A stretch of 10,026 nucleotides of DNA. Source: Gemmatimonadota bacterium. GTDB lineage: Bacteria; Gemmatimonadota; Gemmatimonadetes; Palauibacterales; Palauibacteraceae. A model generated the notes under the pieces. That model did no database searches, was not told the DNA's origin, and worked only from the letters and a program-made list of their open reading frames with translations. Position numbers and translations under genes: made by a program. Shown one piece after another: positions 1 through 5,806 of the stretch. Each line of letters starts with the position of its first letter. The stretch's first letter is position 1. The stretch is from assembly GCA_023554435.1 (NCBI GenBank), contig JAMJQV010000089.1, positions 1 through 10,026 on the forward strand, read 5' to 3'.

Positions 1-83
1 ATCATATTGAGGTGAGTTTATGATATTTAAGTGCCAGAGTCAACCGGGGTGGAGCAGGAAGGAGAGAGCCCTCGCCGGGTCGC

Positions 84-596
84 TCAATCGAGAGGCGGAT
101 TCGCTTCTCGCCAGCTCGCGACGAAAGCGTCCGCGAGGTGCTCAACGTTGGCCCGGAGAACCTCCTCGGCCTGCGACATCCCCGCCACGGTCAGGCGTTC
201 CAGCGACCATGTACGAGCGGGTCCGAGCCACCGGTTAAGGGTGGAGGCCGCTGGCTGGAAAAAGTGAAGGGATGTGAGGAGCACGATGTCGGGGCCGGCT
301 TCGAGGGGGATGGCCGTGACATGGAGGGTCAGGAAGGCGACTGCGAAGTCCGCCACCGGGATTCCCTCCTCGCGGAGCCGGGTGTCGACGATCGATCGCA
401 GTGCCCCGGCCGTCACGCCGATGTCGGCCGCCGGGCCCTCGAGGGGGTTGACCACGATTTCCAGCTTGGCAATGCGCTCGAGGCTCGCGGTCTCGACCTC
501 GGATTGCGCATGGGCCTCCGCCGCCGAGGATGCGAGCATCCAGGCAACGAGCACGGCATGCAGCACGGCCCGAAAGACCGACGCTTGCCCAAACAT
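84..596 (-). CDS. Secreted protein of unknown function (170 aa)
   Basis: A 170-residue protein with a Sec signal peptide: hydrophobic residues about 9-27, likely cleaved after AHA at residue 30. There is no lipobox, so it should be soluble in the periplasm or outside. The mature part looks alpha/beta: a strand-like stretch LEIVVNPL (45-52), a helix ending near REEGIPV, strands AFLTLHVTAIPL and DIVLLTSLHFF, and a C-terminal helix (about 140-165) ending in EANPPLD. I recognise no catalytic motif, no metal site and no cysteine. The ATG at 596 was chosen over the upstream in-frame start at 638 because a purine-rich ribosome site (GGAGGGGGGCGGAG) abuts it and the signal peptide then starts correctly. 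It is divergent from the next gene, and a strong inverted repeat lies just upstream of its ribosome site. The gene is real on architecture and start signal; its function is unknown. Confidence 0.75.
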   Translation of the reverse strand: MFGQASVFRAVLHAVLVAWMLASSAAEAHAQSEVETASLERIAKLEIVVNPLEGPAADIGVTAGALRSIVDTRLREEGIPVADFAVAFLTLHVTAIPLEAGPDIVLLTSLHFFQPAASTLNRWLGPARTWSLERLTVAGMSQAEEVLRANVEHLADAFVASWREANPPLD

Positions 597-612
597 CTCC
601 GCCCCCCTCCGT

Positions 613-632
613 GTCCCGGAGCGGTCCGGGAC
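613..632. repeat. Perfect inverted repeat in the leader of the 84-596 gene
   Basis: The arms GTCCCGGA (613-620) and TCCGGGAC (625-632) are perfect 8-base complements around a 4-base loop. On the minus strand the repeat sits 16 bases or more upstream of the ATG at 596, next to the ribosome site. It could be a leader hairpin affecting translation or an operator for a dimeric regulator. Sequence alone does not separate these. Confidence 0.5.
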
Positions 633-828
633 GGTCAACCGACGTGCAGAGTTACTGAGAATGATAACCCCTCGGGCCCGAGGCGGATCCCCGCATGAGA
701 GATCAGGGAAGAGCGTCGTGGAACAGTCGAGTATGGTTCAGGGTCTACCAATTCGTCACGTGGGCCGCGAGAGCCCCGATCGATTCGCGCCCGGCTCCGC
801 CCGGGCACCCATGCTGTGGAGGTGGGAC

Positions 829-1305
829 ATGAGGAAGCTGGTCATGACAGCCGTCGCGATGCTGGTGATGTCGTTCGTCGCTGCACCGTCGGCCGTCGCG
901 CAGGAGACGGAGAAGGAAGCCAACAAGGAATACGCCGAGAAGGCGGAGAAGATGGAGAAAGAGGCGAAGGAGGCCCACTGGATGAAGGGCACCATGACGC
1001 CTCCCGGCCAGGCGCCGATCGACATCAAGTACGCGTTCACGAAGGGCGAGGATGGTCCGAAGGGCTGGATCGTGGCCGAGGATGATGGGGAGACCATCAA
1101 GATCGAGATGAGCGACCTCTCGTGGGACGACGACTACGTCAGCTACAACTGGTCTCCCGACGAGGCCAGCATGGTGATCTCCTGCAATCTCCAGAAGCAG
1201 GAAGACGGGAGCTACGCCGGCGACTGCACGGACGACAGCGAGGCCGGCGCCACCGGTCAGATGACCATCGCGCCGATGGAGAAGAAGGAAAAGTCTGAAG
1301 GGTAG
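829..1305 (+). CDS. Secreted protein with Lys/Glu-rich helix and small beta domain, unknown function
   Basis: A 158-residue protein. Residues 1-24 form a Sec signal peptide with probable cleavage after AVA. Residues 26-50 are a run of Glu, Lys and Ala predicted to form one charged helix. From about 51 to 148 the pattern is strand-rich: WMKGTM, IDIKYAF, GWIVAEDDG, TIKIEM, VSYNW, MVISCNL, SYAGDC, GQMTIAPM. The only two cysteines, C119 and C133, sit in adjacent strands and could form a disulfide after export. The C-terminus is again Lys/Glu-rich. The ATG at 829 follows GGAGGTGGG (818-826); the frame is open further upstream, but those starts would bury the signal peptide. It precedes the cytochrome gene on the same strand, but the 349-base gap with its own promoter signals argues against one operon. 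A lipocalin-like or other small beta-barrel fold is possible; no function can be named. Confidence 0.8.
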   Translation: MRKLVMTAVAMLVMSFVAAPSAVAQETEKEANKEYAEKAEKMEKEAKEAHWMKGTMTPPGQAPIDIKYAFTKGEDGPKGWIVAEDDGETIKIEMSDLSWDDDYVSYNWSPDEASMVISCNLQKQEDGSYAGDCTDDSEAGATGQMTIAPMEKKEKSEG

Positions 1306-1343
1306 TCCGGAAGAGGTTCCTGGCGGGAAGTCCTGGCCAGTTT

Positions 1344-1379
1344 GAGGGCGGATGTCGGCATTGGCTGGCTGCCGCCCTC
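1344..1379 (+). terminator. Possible terminator hairpin after the 829-1305 gene
   Basis: GAGGGCGG (1344-1351) pairs perfectly with CCGCCCTC (1372-1379), giving an 8-base GC stem with a 20-base loop, 38 bases past the stop codon. No T-run follows, so it is not a classic intrinsic terminator. It may stop polymerase weakly or protect the 3' end. Confidence 0.35.
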
Positions 1380-1487
1380 GCTGCATTCCGGAGGGGGCAT
1401 TCTGGACCCTCATTGAGACATATTGACACTCTCCAAGCGTCTACTATTCCCCCACTTAGCCATTCCGCAGACCCCGGGAGTCCGCAT

Positions 1488-1521
1488 AAGTACGTAGGTA
1501 CTTGCGTAGGATTACGGTACT
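1488..1521. promoter_or_regulatory. Palindrome and clustered GTA/TAC half-sites upstream of the cytochrome promoter
   Basis: AAGTAC (1488-1493) and GTACTT (1498-1503) form a perfect inverted repeat around GTAG. CGTAGG occurs at 1493-1498 and again at 1505-1510; GGTACT occurs at 1497-1502 and again at 1516-1521. The cluster is markedly more AT-rich than its surroundings. It lies about 25-55 bases upstream of the sigma-54-like element, roughly -50 to -80 from the predicted transcript start. This suits a dimeric activator, possibly the enhancer-binding protein sigma-54 requires. The regulator's identity is unknown. Confidence 0.4.
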
Positions 1522-1541
1522 GGTATCGTGTATGGCGGGTT

Positions 1542-1558
1542 TTGGCACTCATCCTGCA
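1542..1558 (+). promoter_or_regulatory. Sigma-54 (RpoN) -24/-12 promoter for the cytochrome gene
   Basis: TTGGCAC (1542-1548), five bases, then CTGCA (1554-1558). The invariant GG (1544-1545) and GC (1556-1557) are separated by exactly ten bases, as in known RpoN promoters. Against the consensus YTGGCACG-N4-TTGCW, the main departures are T for G after GGCAC and C for the first T of TTGC. Transcription should start near 1568-1570, giving a leader of about 85 bases before the ATG at 1655. It is the only near-consensus -24/-12 element I noticed in the intergenic regions. It implies an ATP-dependent enhancer-binding activator, consistent with the palindrome just upstream. Confidence 0.55.
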
Positions 1559-1580
1559 CTTGGACGCGCAGAATAGTGTC

Positions 1581-1614
1581 AGCCCGGCGGCGCACCCCCC
1601 AATTGCGTCGGGCT
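1581..1614 (+). promoter_or_regulatory. Hairpin in the cytochrome leader, possible attenuator
   Basis: AGCCCG (1581-1586) pairs with CGGGCT (1609-1614), and inside it CGCA (1591-1594) pairs with TGCG (1604-1607). The stem is followed by TATTGT, a weak T-rich tract. It lies between the predicted sigma-54 start and the ribosome site, so it would be in the mRNA leader and could act as an attenuator or stability element. No known riboswitch class is recognisable. Confidence 0.35.
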
Positions 1615-1654
1615 TATTGTCTTGGGGAGAGCAACCTTTAGAGGGGGCATTTCA

Positions 1655-3121
1655 ATGAAACTCAGACACGGGTTGGGGATCTTCGCAATCCTGTCGCTCG
1701 CACTGGTTGGCTGCACGGGCGACCAGGGTCCAGCCGGACCTCCGGGACCGGAAGGCCCGCAGGGACCCGAGGGACCTCCGGGCGAAAGCTTCAGTGAGTT
1801 CGCGTATCAGGGCAACTTCGGCGAGGCGTGCCAGCACTGCCACGCGACCGCGGTCAACCAGGTGCTGCTCACGAATCACACGAACGCCTTCCTGGATCTC
1901 GGCGAGAACCAGGACAACTTGTACTGCCTGCAGTGCCACACGACGGGATTCAACTGCGATGTCTATGCCGGCACCGGCGAGATCATCGAGGGTACCTGTG
2001 AGGAGCCCGACGACGGCTACAGCGGGTACATCGGTGACACGACCGAAGAGGGCATGGCCCGGGCCATGAGCCTCGAAGGCGTGCAGTGCGAGTCCTGCCA
2101 CGGGGCCATGGGGCCGGACTTCAACGCCCATCAGCCCTACATGTCCTTCGCCACGCGCGACGATGCGGATACCGGCGAATCGCTGTCGCTGTGCCAGGGC
2201 TGCCACGACGCGCAGATCGACGAGTGGAAGACGTCCGGCCATGCCAACGTAGCGGGCGGCGACAACGACGCGTTCAACGAGGAGCACTACGTCGGGCGCT
2301 CCTCCTGCGACGGCTGCCACACGTCCGAGGGCTACATCCGGGACAACGACCCGGCCATGATGACGTACGACTTCGGGCCCCCGTATTCGTTCGTCGGCTG
2401 CCCGACCTGTCATGACCCGCACGTGGGAGAGATGGGCAGTGGTAACGAAGCGCAGCTGAGGAACGTCGGCGACGTGGTGCTCTCCTACACGTTCCCGTGG
2501 GAGCCGGATGACGAAGAGGCGCCCACCATGGAGGGCTACGGCCCCGGCCAGACCTGCGCGCAGTGCCACAAGGCGCGCCGGGACAACGCCAACGTCGCGG
2601 GCCAGATCGCGGTCGGGTACGGCCACTTCGGGCCGCACAGCAGCCCGCAGGCTGACATGTTCATCGGGGCCGGCTCGTACGAGATCCCCGGATACGACTA
2701 TTCGGGCGCCCGGGCCAGCACGCACAACACGGCGATCACCGACGGCTGCGTCAGCTGCCACATGGGATTCGACGAGGCGTTCGGCGGGCACGTGGTGCAC
2801 AACTTCATGCCGGACTTGGAGACGTGCCAGGGATGCCACGCCGGTCTCGACGAGGCAGGGCTGGAGGCGATCCAGCAGACCTACAAGGACAAGCTCGACG
2901 AGGTCGCGGTCCTGATGGGCTACGCCGATTGGGACACGCTCTATCTGACGCTGGACGACGACAACTTCCTGTGGGAAGTGTGCCAGCGTGAGGCCGTGTA
3001 CGGCGCGGAGTTCGTGTACGCGTCCGGCGATCTCGGCGCGCACAACCCGAACTACGCGAACGCGCTGCTCGACAACGCGATCGACTACCTCACCAACACG
3101 TGCGTGGTTCCAGCACCGTAG
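1655..3121 (+). CDS. Nine-haem c-type cytochrome lipoprotein with collagen-like N-terminal stretch
   Basis: A 488-residue exported electron-transfer protein. Residues 1-20 form a lipoprotein signal ending in the lipobox LVGC, so C20 should be acylated. Residues 22-42 are seven uninterrupted Gly-X-Y triplets rich in Pro and Glu, typical of bacterial collagen-like segments. Nine CXXCH haem sites follow, starting at C59, C91, C145, C180, C218, C249, C301, C365 and C391. Many further histidines (among them H75, H159, H196, H211, H256, H324, H328, H357, H379, H382, H463) could be distal ligands. The DEWKTSGHANV stretch after haem 4 resembles the cytochrome c554 / octahaem multihaem group. The C-terminal helical part contains SGDLGAHNPNYANALL, like the conserved GxHNP helix of NrfA and related multihaem enzymes. 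C101/C115 and C443/C483 are the only other cysteines apart from C20. The ATG at 1655 follows GAGGGGG with a 7-base spacer. Haem attachment needs a cytochrome c maturation system encoded elsewhere. The substrate and whether it is an enzyme or an electron conduit are unknown. Confidence 0.93.
   Translation: MKLRHGLGIFAILSLALVGCTGDQGPAGPPGPEGPQGPEGPPGESFSEFAYQGNFGEACQHCHATAVNQVLLTNHTNAFLDLGENQDNLYCLQCHTTGFNCDVYAGTGEIIEGTCEEPDDGYSGYIGDTTEEGMARAMSLEGVQCESCHGAMGPDFNAHQPYMSFATRDDADTGESLSLCQGCHDAQIDEWKTSGHANVAGGDNDAFNEEHYVGRSSCDGCHTSEGYIRDNDPAMMTYDFGPPYSFVGCPTCHDPHVGEMGSGNEAQLRNVGDVVLSYTFPWEPDDEEAPTMEGYGPGQTCAQCHKARRDNANVAGQIAVGYGHFGPHSSPQADMFIGAGSYEIPGYDYSGARASTHNTAITDGCVSCHMGFDEAFGGHVVHNFMPDLETCQGCHAGLDEAGLEAIQQTYKDKLDEVAVLMGYADWDTLYLTLDDDNFLWEVCQREAVYGAEFVYASGDLGAHNPNYANALLDNAIDYLTNTCVVPAP
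1718..1783 (+). repeat. Collagen-like Gly-X-Y coding repeat
   Basis: The codons for residues 22-42 of the cytochrome encode seven Gly-X-Y triplets, closed by an eighth glycine at 43. The X and Y positions hold mostly Pro, Glu and Gln. The stretch starts two residues after the lipidated cysteine, so it forms the linker between the membrane anchor and the haem domain. Collagen-like segments usually trimerise; seven triplets is short for a stable triple helix, so it may instead act as a rigid or flexible spacer. Confidence 0.85.
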
Positions 3122-3137
3122 GTTGAGCTGAACCCCG

Positions 3138-3160
3138 GCGCCCTCGCGGTTCGAGGGCGC
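3138..3160 (+). terminator. Hairpin just after the cytochrome gene, probable terminator
   Basis: GCGCCCTCG (3138-3146) pairs perfectly with CGAGGGCGC (3152-3160) around a 5-base loop, 16 bases after the stop codon. The 9-base GC-rich stem with a tight loop is a strong transcript-end structure. No T-run follows, so it may work as a U-less terminator or as a 3'-end stabiliser. Confidence 0.55.
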
Positions 3161-3197
3161 TCGGGAACACATACCGGAGTTCCCAACCCGGGATGAA

Positions 3198-3238
3198 GGC
3201 GAGGCCCGGAGGCGCTACGCGTGTCTCCGGGCCTTGCC
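3198..3238. repeat. Long inverted repeat between the cytochrome and the EamA exporter
   Basis: The arms 3198-3211 and 3225-3238 pair over 14 bases with a single G-U pair; the inner ten (AGGCCCGGAG / CTCCGGGCCT) are perfect. The loop is 13 bases. It follows the first hairpin by 37 bases and ends 29 bases before the ATG of the exporter. It could be a second terminator for the cytochrome transcript or a leader structure of the exporter mRNA. Its position also argues against translation starting at the in-frame ATG at 3193, which would place the structure in coding sequence. Confidence 0.5.
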
Positions 3239-3267
3239 GTGTGTGTGACCCCCGACGATCCTCCGGG

Positions 3268-4278
3268 ATGGCAGATCCCGCCGCGAAGCCGACGGATGCA
3301 CCGGGCAAGACCGCGATCGTTCTCGCCTTCGCGGCCATCTACCTGGTATGGGGCTCCACGTACCTGGCGATCCGCTTCGCGGTCGAGACGCTGCCTCCGT
3401 TTCTCATGCTGTTCGCCCGGTTCTTCACGGCCGGCATCCTGATGTACCTCTTCCTCCGCTGGCGGGGCGTGGCGCGACCGACCGCCCGCGAATGGCTCGG
3501 TGGGGCTGTGATCGGAGGTCTGCTCCTGCTCGGCGGCACAGGCGCCGTCGGCTGGGCCGAGCAGTGGATCGACTCGGGGCTGGCGGCCCTGATCGTGGCG
3601 ATCGTGCCCGTGTGGATGGTGGTGCTGGATTGGGTCGGACCCGAGAGACGCAGGCCCACGCGCGCCGTGATCGCGGGCCTCGTCCTCGGCCTGGTCGGAG
3701 TGGCCGTGCTCGTGGGTCCCGTGGATCTGTCGGGAGGCGGCCGCATGCAGTTCATCGGTTCGGCCGTGGTGGTGTTCGGGACTCTCTGCTGGGCCACGGG
3801 CTCGGTCTATGGATCGCGGTTGCCCCACCCCTCGTCCCCGTGGATGTCGGCCGCTCTCCAGATGACGGCCGGTGGCGGGCTGCTCCTGCTGTTCGGCACG
3901 GCCATGGGGGAGTGGTCCCGCCTGGACCCGGCAGGGATGTCGGCGAAGTCACTTGGGGCCCTGGCGTACCTCATGGTGTTCGGTTCCCTGATCGCGTTCG
4001 CCGCGTACATCTTTCTGCTTCGCCACGAGACACCGGCCCGTGTAGGCAGTTATGCGTACGTGAACCCGGTGGTGGCCGTCTTCCTCGGGTGGGCGCTGGC
4101 GTCCGAGCCCGTCACCCCGCGTACGATCGTGGCAGCCGTGATCATCCTGACCGGGGTCGTGTTGATCGTACGGCACCGGGCGTCGAAGGCGCCCCCGGAC
4201 CTGCCGGCGGCCGTTCCCGCGGCGCACGATGGAGAGCCGGGGCTGGATTCGCCCGAGATTCCCTGCGCCACCGGTTGA
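3268..4278 (+). CDS. YedA-like EamA-family (drug/metabolite transporter) exporter
   Basis: A 336-residue inner-membrane protein of the drug/metabolite transporter superfamily. Ten hydrophobic segments run from about residue 15 to 302 in two EamA halves. Segment 1 carries IYLVWGSTYLAIRFAVETLPP, and the second half has LAYLMVFGSLIAFAAYIFLL and SYAYVNPVVAVFLGW, both very close to what I know of YedA-type exporters. The C-terminal 35 residues after the last helix are a polar tail rich in Pro, Ala and Asp, longer than is usual for the family. Family members export amino acids, metabolites or drugs; the substrate here cannot be read from sequence. The ATG at 3268 is preferred because the transporter core begins soon after it, but its ribosome site is weak (CTCCGGG), so the start is less certain than the family. 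It converges with the hydrolase gene at 4318. Confidence 0.9.
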   Translation: MADPAAKPTDAPGKTAIVLAFAAIYLVWGSTYLAIRFAVETLPPFLMLFARFFTAGILMYLFLRWRGVARPTAREWLGGAVIGGLLLLGGTGAVGWAEQWIDSGLAALIVAIVPVWMVVLDWVGPERRRPTRAVIAGLVLGLVGVAVLVGPVDLSGGGRMQFIGSAVVVFGTLCWATGSVYGSRLPHPSSPWMSAALQMTAGGGLLLLFGTAMGEWSRLDPAGMSAKSLGALAYLMVFGSLIAFAAYIFLLRHETPARVGSYAYVNPVVAVFLGWALASEPVTPRTIVAAVIILTGVVLIVRHRASKAPPDLPAAVPAAHDGEPGLDSPEIPCATG

Positions 4279-4288
4279 GCCGGCGTTG

Positions 4289-4314
4289 ACGGGCGGGCCG
4301 TTGAGACCGCCCGT
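4289..4314. terminator. Shared hairpin between convergent genes, probable bidirectional terminator
   Basis: ACGGGCGG (4289-4296) and CCGCCCGT (4307-4314) are a perfect 8-base pair with a 10-base loop. They fill most of the 39-base gap between the exporter stop and the hydrolase stop. AGCC (4278-4281) and GGCT (4316-4319) can extend the stem past an internal loop. No T-tract is present on either strand. Its position between two tail-to-tail genes makes bidirectional termination the natural reading. Confidence 0.6.
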
Positions 4315-4317
4315 AGG

Positions 4318-5715
4318 CTATTCGGGCTCTGCGATCACGACGGGCCGCGCCCCGCTACGCCGGGCCAGGTGCAGAAACTCGCGCTGCATCTCAGCGTCGG
4401 GGAAGACGGCTGCCGATGTCACCAGGTTCGCATCGTCGACCTGCAATACGAGCTGGGAGAACCCGGCAACCAGCTCGGGCAAGCTGAATCCGCAGTGGCC
4501 GAACCGATCCACTCGCATGGCGGTGACGGCTTCCGCTGCTCCCGCGTTCTTCGTCTCGTACAGGTCCATGTGCCACATGGGCGTCACCGGATCGCGGGAC
4601 GTGTGCATGGCCACGAGGGGTAACCGGGGCATGCCGCTCGTCTGAAATGTCCCCTCGATGGTCGCCAGCGCGGCCCCCTCGGCTTCGTGCCGCGCCACAC
4701 CGGCGTTGAGTGCGGCGTCACCATCCGATCCCTCGTACACCGTCTCGAGGTTGTGGAACGGATTGCCCCCCAGCACGTCCGCGGCGTCGTTCGTGCCCAT
4801 GAAGCTGTAGCGCAGGATCTGGGTCGTCGCGTCCCTCAGCGTCTCCGGGTCACCGACGTCGTAGGGCACGCCGGTCACGGCCGCGAACTGAGCCGTCACT
4901 TCCGGGTCGGAATTGAGTGAGGCCCTGATCGCAGACTCTGTGGCTTCCCAATTCGCATCGGTGACCACGGAATCCTCGTCGGGAATTTCCACCGCACTCC
5001 CCGGCATGACCCCGGCGAAGAAGTAATCGAACAGCACCCTGAAGTCACCGAACCACTCGATCTGCCTTCGGAAATCACCAATCGGCGCGCACAGGGCCAG
5101 ACCTCCGTCGAATGGCGTGGCCTCGGCGGCCTGCTCCACGGCAAGCACTGTTGACAGGCCGCCCTCGGAAGCGCCTACCAGCAATGTCGTGACCGGCAGC
5201 ACCGGCAATCCGTGCTCCAGGGCGAGTCCCTCCAGCTGGGCCCGGGCCCAGGACGCCGTCTCCTCCAGGTCCGCGACGGCTTCGGGGGCCACCAGCCCGT
5301 TGCGCCGATAACTCGTAGCCGCATACCCGTAGAATCCCGTTGTCTGCGTGCCCAGCTGGCGAACGACGTCCTTCACCCCGAAACCACTCGCCTCGTCAGC
5401 CGGCAGCACGAGCGGCGTGTACGGGGGGCGGTCCGGTCCAGGGTTCGTGTAGCCGTGCGCCCAGACGACGAGTTCCCCATTCCACACCGCGGGGAGACAG
5501 ATCTCTACGAGAGCCCCACCGGGGGTGGACCCGCTCACACAGGCCTGCAGTTGCGCCGATGTCTCGATCGGCAGATCGGAAGGCTCGGGTCCGGGCGGGG
5601 GGCCGGTCGTGTCATCGTCTCCACACGAGGCCAGGAGGGCGCAGAGTAGCAGCGGAACAAGAGGCAGAAGGGAGGGGGGCCAGGCGATGTTCTCCCGAAC
5701 GGCGATTCGATGCAT
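4318..5715 (-). CDS. Lipoprotein alpha/beta hydrolase
   Basis: A 465-residue exported hydrolase. A long N-terminal signal ends in the lipobox LASC with C31 as the lipid site. It is followed by the acidic and Pro-rich linker GDDDTTGPPPGPEP. The alpha/beta hydrolase core shows an oxyanion-type motif WAHGY (85-89), the nucleophile elbow GASEG with S183, a likely acid D375 in HTSRDPVTP, and H407 in FGHCG. Order and spacing fit a Ser-Asp-His triad. The roughly 190 residues between S183 and D375 are longer than in a minimal hydrolase and suggest a lid or cap domain containing WFGDFRVLFDYFF. Esterase or peptidase activity is possible; the substrate is unknown. The ATG at 5715 is preceded by AAGGTGAG; in-frame starts further upstream lack a ribosome site and would delay the signal sequence. 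It lies 91 bases downstream of the small lipoprotein gene on the same strand and may share its transcript. Confidence 0.85.
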   Translation of the reverse strand: MHRIAVRENIAWPPSLLPLVPLLLCALLASCGDDDTTGPPPGPEPSDLPIETSAQLQACVSGSTPGGALVEICLPAVWNGELVVWAHGYTNPGPDRPPYTPLVLPADEASGFGVKDVVRQLGTQTTGFYGYAATSYRRNGLVAPEAVADLEETASWARAQLEGLALEHGLPVLPVTTLLVGASEGGLSTVLAVEQAAEATPFDGGLALCAPIGDFRRQIEWFGDFRVLFDYFFAGVMPGSAVEIPDEDSVVTDANWEATESAIRASLNSDPEVTAQFAAVTGVPYDVGDPETLRDATTQILRYSFMGTNDAADVLGGNPFHNLETVYEGSDGDAALNAGVARHEAEGAALATIEGTFQTSGMPRLPLVAMHTSRDPVTPMWHMDLYETKNAGAAEAVTAMRVDRFGHCGFSLPELVAGFSQLVLQVDDANLVTSAAVFPDAEMQREFLHLARRSGARPVVIAEPE

Positions 5716-5806
5716 GAGTCTCACCTTGGCACGGGCAGCATGACGAAGGGCCATGACCCGATAACAATATACCCTCAATCCACGCCGATGCTCGCCTGCC
5801 GAGTCA

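Larger units (their letters stand above)
1306..1654 (+). other. 349-base non-coding region upstream of the cytochrome
   Basis: This gap holds, in order: a GC hairpin that may end the previous transcript, an AT-richer stretch from about 1410 to 1560 with the AAGTAC-N4-GTACTT palindrome, the sigma-54-like element, a leader hairpin, and the ribosome site GAGGGGG (1641-1647). Short open frames here lack ribosome sites and show no protein-like pattern. The region appears dedicated to control of the cytochrome gene. Confidence 0.6.

Noticed and set aside
20..267. Short plus-strand open frames at the left edge
   Set aside because: They overlap the minus-strand secreted protein gene, are Arg/Ser-rich and lack ribosome sites.
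757..762. CACGTG palindrome upstream of the 829-1305 gene
   Set aside because: A single six-base palindrome is expected by chance and nothing around it suggests an operator.
745..1413. A 222-codon minus-strand frame opposite the 829-1305 gene
   Set aside because: Leu/Arg/His-rich product without a fold pattern or ribosome site; the opposite strand has a clear signal peptide and start.
1423..1450. A possible housekeeping promoter, TTGACA (1423-1428) with TATTCC (1445-1450) at 16 bases
   Set aside because: The -35 is perfect but the -10 is poor; TACTAT at 1442-1447 would be only 13 bases away. Not strong enough to list, though it could be a second start for the cytochrome.
1391..1651. Direct repeat GAGGGGGCATT at 1391-1401 and 1641-1651
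   Set aside because: Several 11-base repeats are expected by chance in 10 kb of GC-rich DNA; one copy is simply the ribosome site of the cytochrome.
1413..1658. An 81-codon plus-strand frame in the cytochrome upstream region
   Set aside because: It covers the palindrome and promoter element, has no ribosome site, and its product shows no protein-like pattern.
1652..3172. A 506-codon open frame on the minus strand, antisense to the cytochrome
   Set aside because: It is a by-product of GC-rich codon use: the product is Arg/Val-rich with no domain pattern, and the plus-strand frame has nine CXXCH sites and a lipoprotein signal.
3348..4289. A 313-codon plus-strand frame overlapping the EamA exporter
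   Set aside because: Arg/Gly/Pro-rich shadow of the exporter in another frame; the exporter has ten membrane helices and family motifs.
5758..5779. AT-rich patch on the minus strand with TATATT and TGTTAT upstream of the hydrolase gene
   Set aside because: No -35 element lies at 16-18 bases from either box; it may still be an internal promoter but cannot be supported.
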